DNA of 7,728 bases from CAISIP01 sp046594635 (GTDB lineage Bacteria; Pseudomonadota; Gammaproteobacteria; Burkholderiales; Burkholderiaceae_C), in contig JBKJRR010000302.1 of assembly GCA_046594635.1 (NCBI GenBank), forward strand, positions 1-7,728, given 5' to 3'. The position numbers and the translations under genes are program-made. The notes beneath the pieces were generated by a model. It did no database searches. It was not told where the DNA came from and saw only the letters and a list, made by a program, of their open reading frames with translations. Shown here one piece after another: positions 7,703 to 7,728 of the stretch; position 1 is the stretch's first letter, and every line of letters starts with the position of its first letter.

Positions 7703-7728
7703 GCCGGATCTGCGTCCCGGTATGGGGA

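Overview
The window is GC-rich and almost fully coding. All six genes are on the minus strand, so transcription runs from high to low coordinates. Protein style (2CSK_N/TctE-type sensor kinase, CbrA/CrbS-type symporter-kinase, GC-rich third codon positions) suggests a betaproteobacterium of the order Burkholderiales, possibly a Comamonadaceae-like lineage. This placement is by recognition, not by search. No rRNA, tRNA, CRISPR array, transposase or phage gene was seen, and every base lies within or close to a gene.

Region 1 (7691 to 5518) is a classical two-component pair: an OmpR/TctD-type response regulator with REC and winged-helix domains, then a TctE-like membrane histidine kinase. The two overlap by 4 bp in a GTGA motif. 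A 124-bp gap follows. It holds an imperfect 12-bp inverted repeat (5474-5504) without a T tract, the only sizeable non-coding stretch in the window.

Region 2 (5393 to beyond position 1) looks like one operon of four genes: a 65-aa two-helix membrane protein; a 922-aa fusion of a sodium/solute-symporter domain with a STAC-like linker and an intact histidine kinase; a 124-aa stand-alone receiver (CheY-like) protein; and a large gene cut by the window edge (654 codons visible, GTG start at 1962). That last gene encodes two membrane helices, a HAMP-like segment, a coiled coil, a PAS-like domain, a degenerate histidine-kinase core and a DnaQ-type 3'-5' exonuclease domain. It leaves the window without a stop, so a search for closed ORFs misses it.

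The membrane exonuclease is the most unusual item. Its kinase-like core aligns without gaps to the kinase encoded two genes upstream around the H-box and N-box. It has Glu for the phospho-acceptor His, Tyr and Arg for the two N-box Asn, and no visible G1 or G2 glycine boxes, while the exonuclease motifs ExoI (D553, E555) and ExoII (D641) are intact. A working hypothesis is that the symporter-kinase senses a small carboxylate or related nutrient, phosphorylates the lone receiver, and the receiver docks on the pseudokinase to control a membrane-tethered nuclease. The domain content is read from the sequence; the signalling path is inference.
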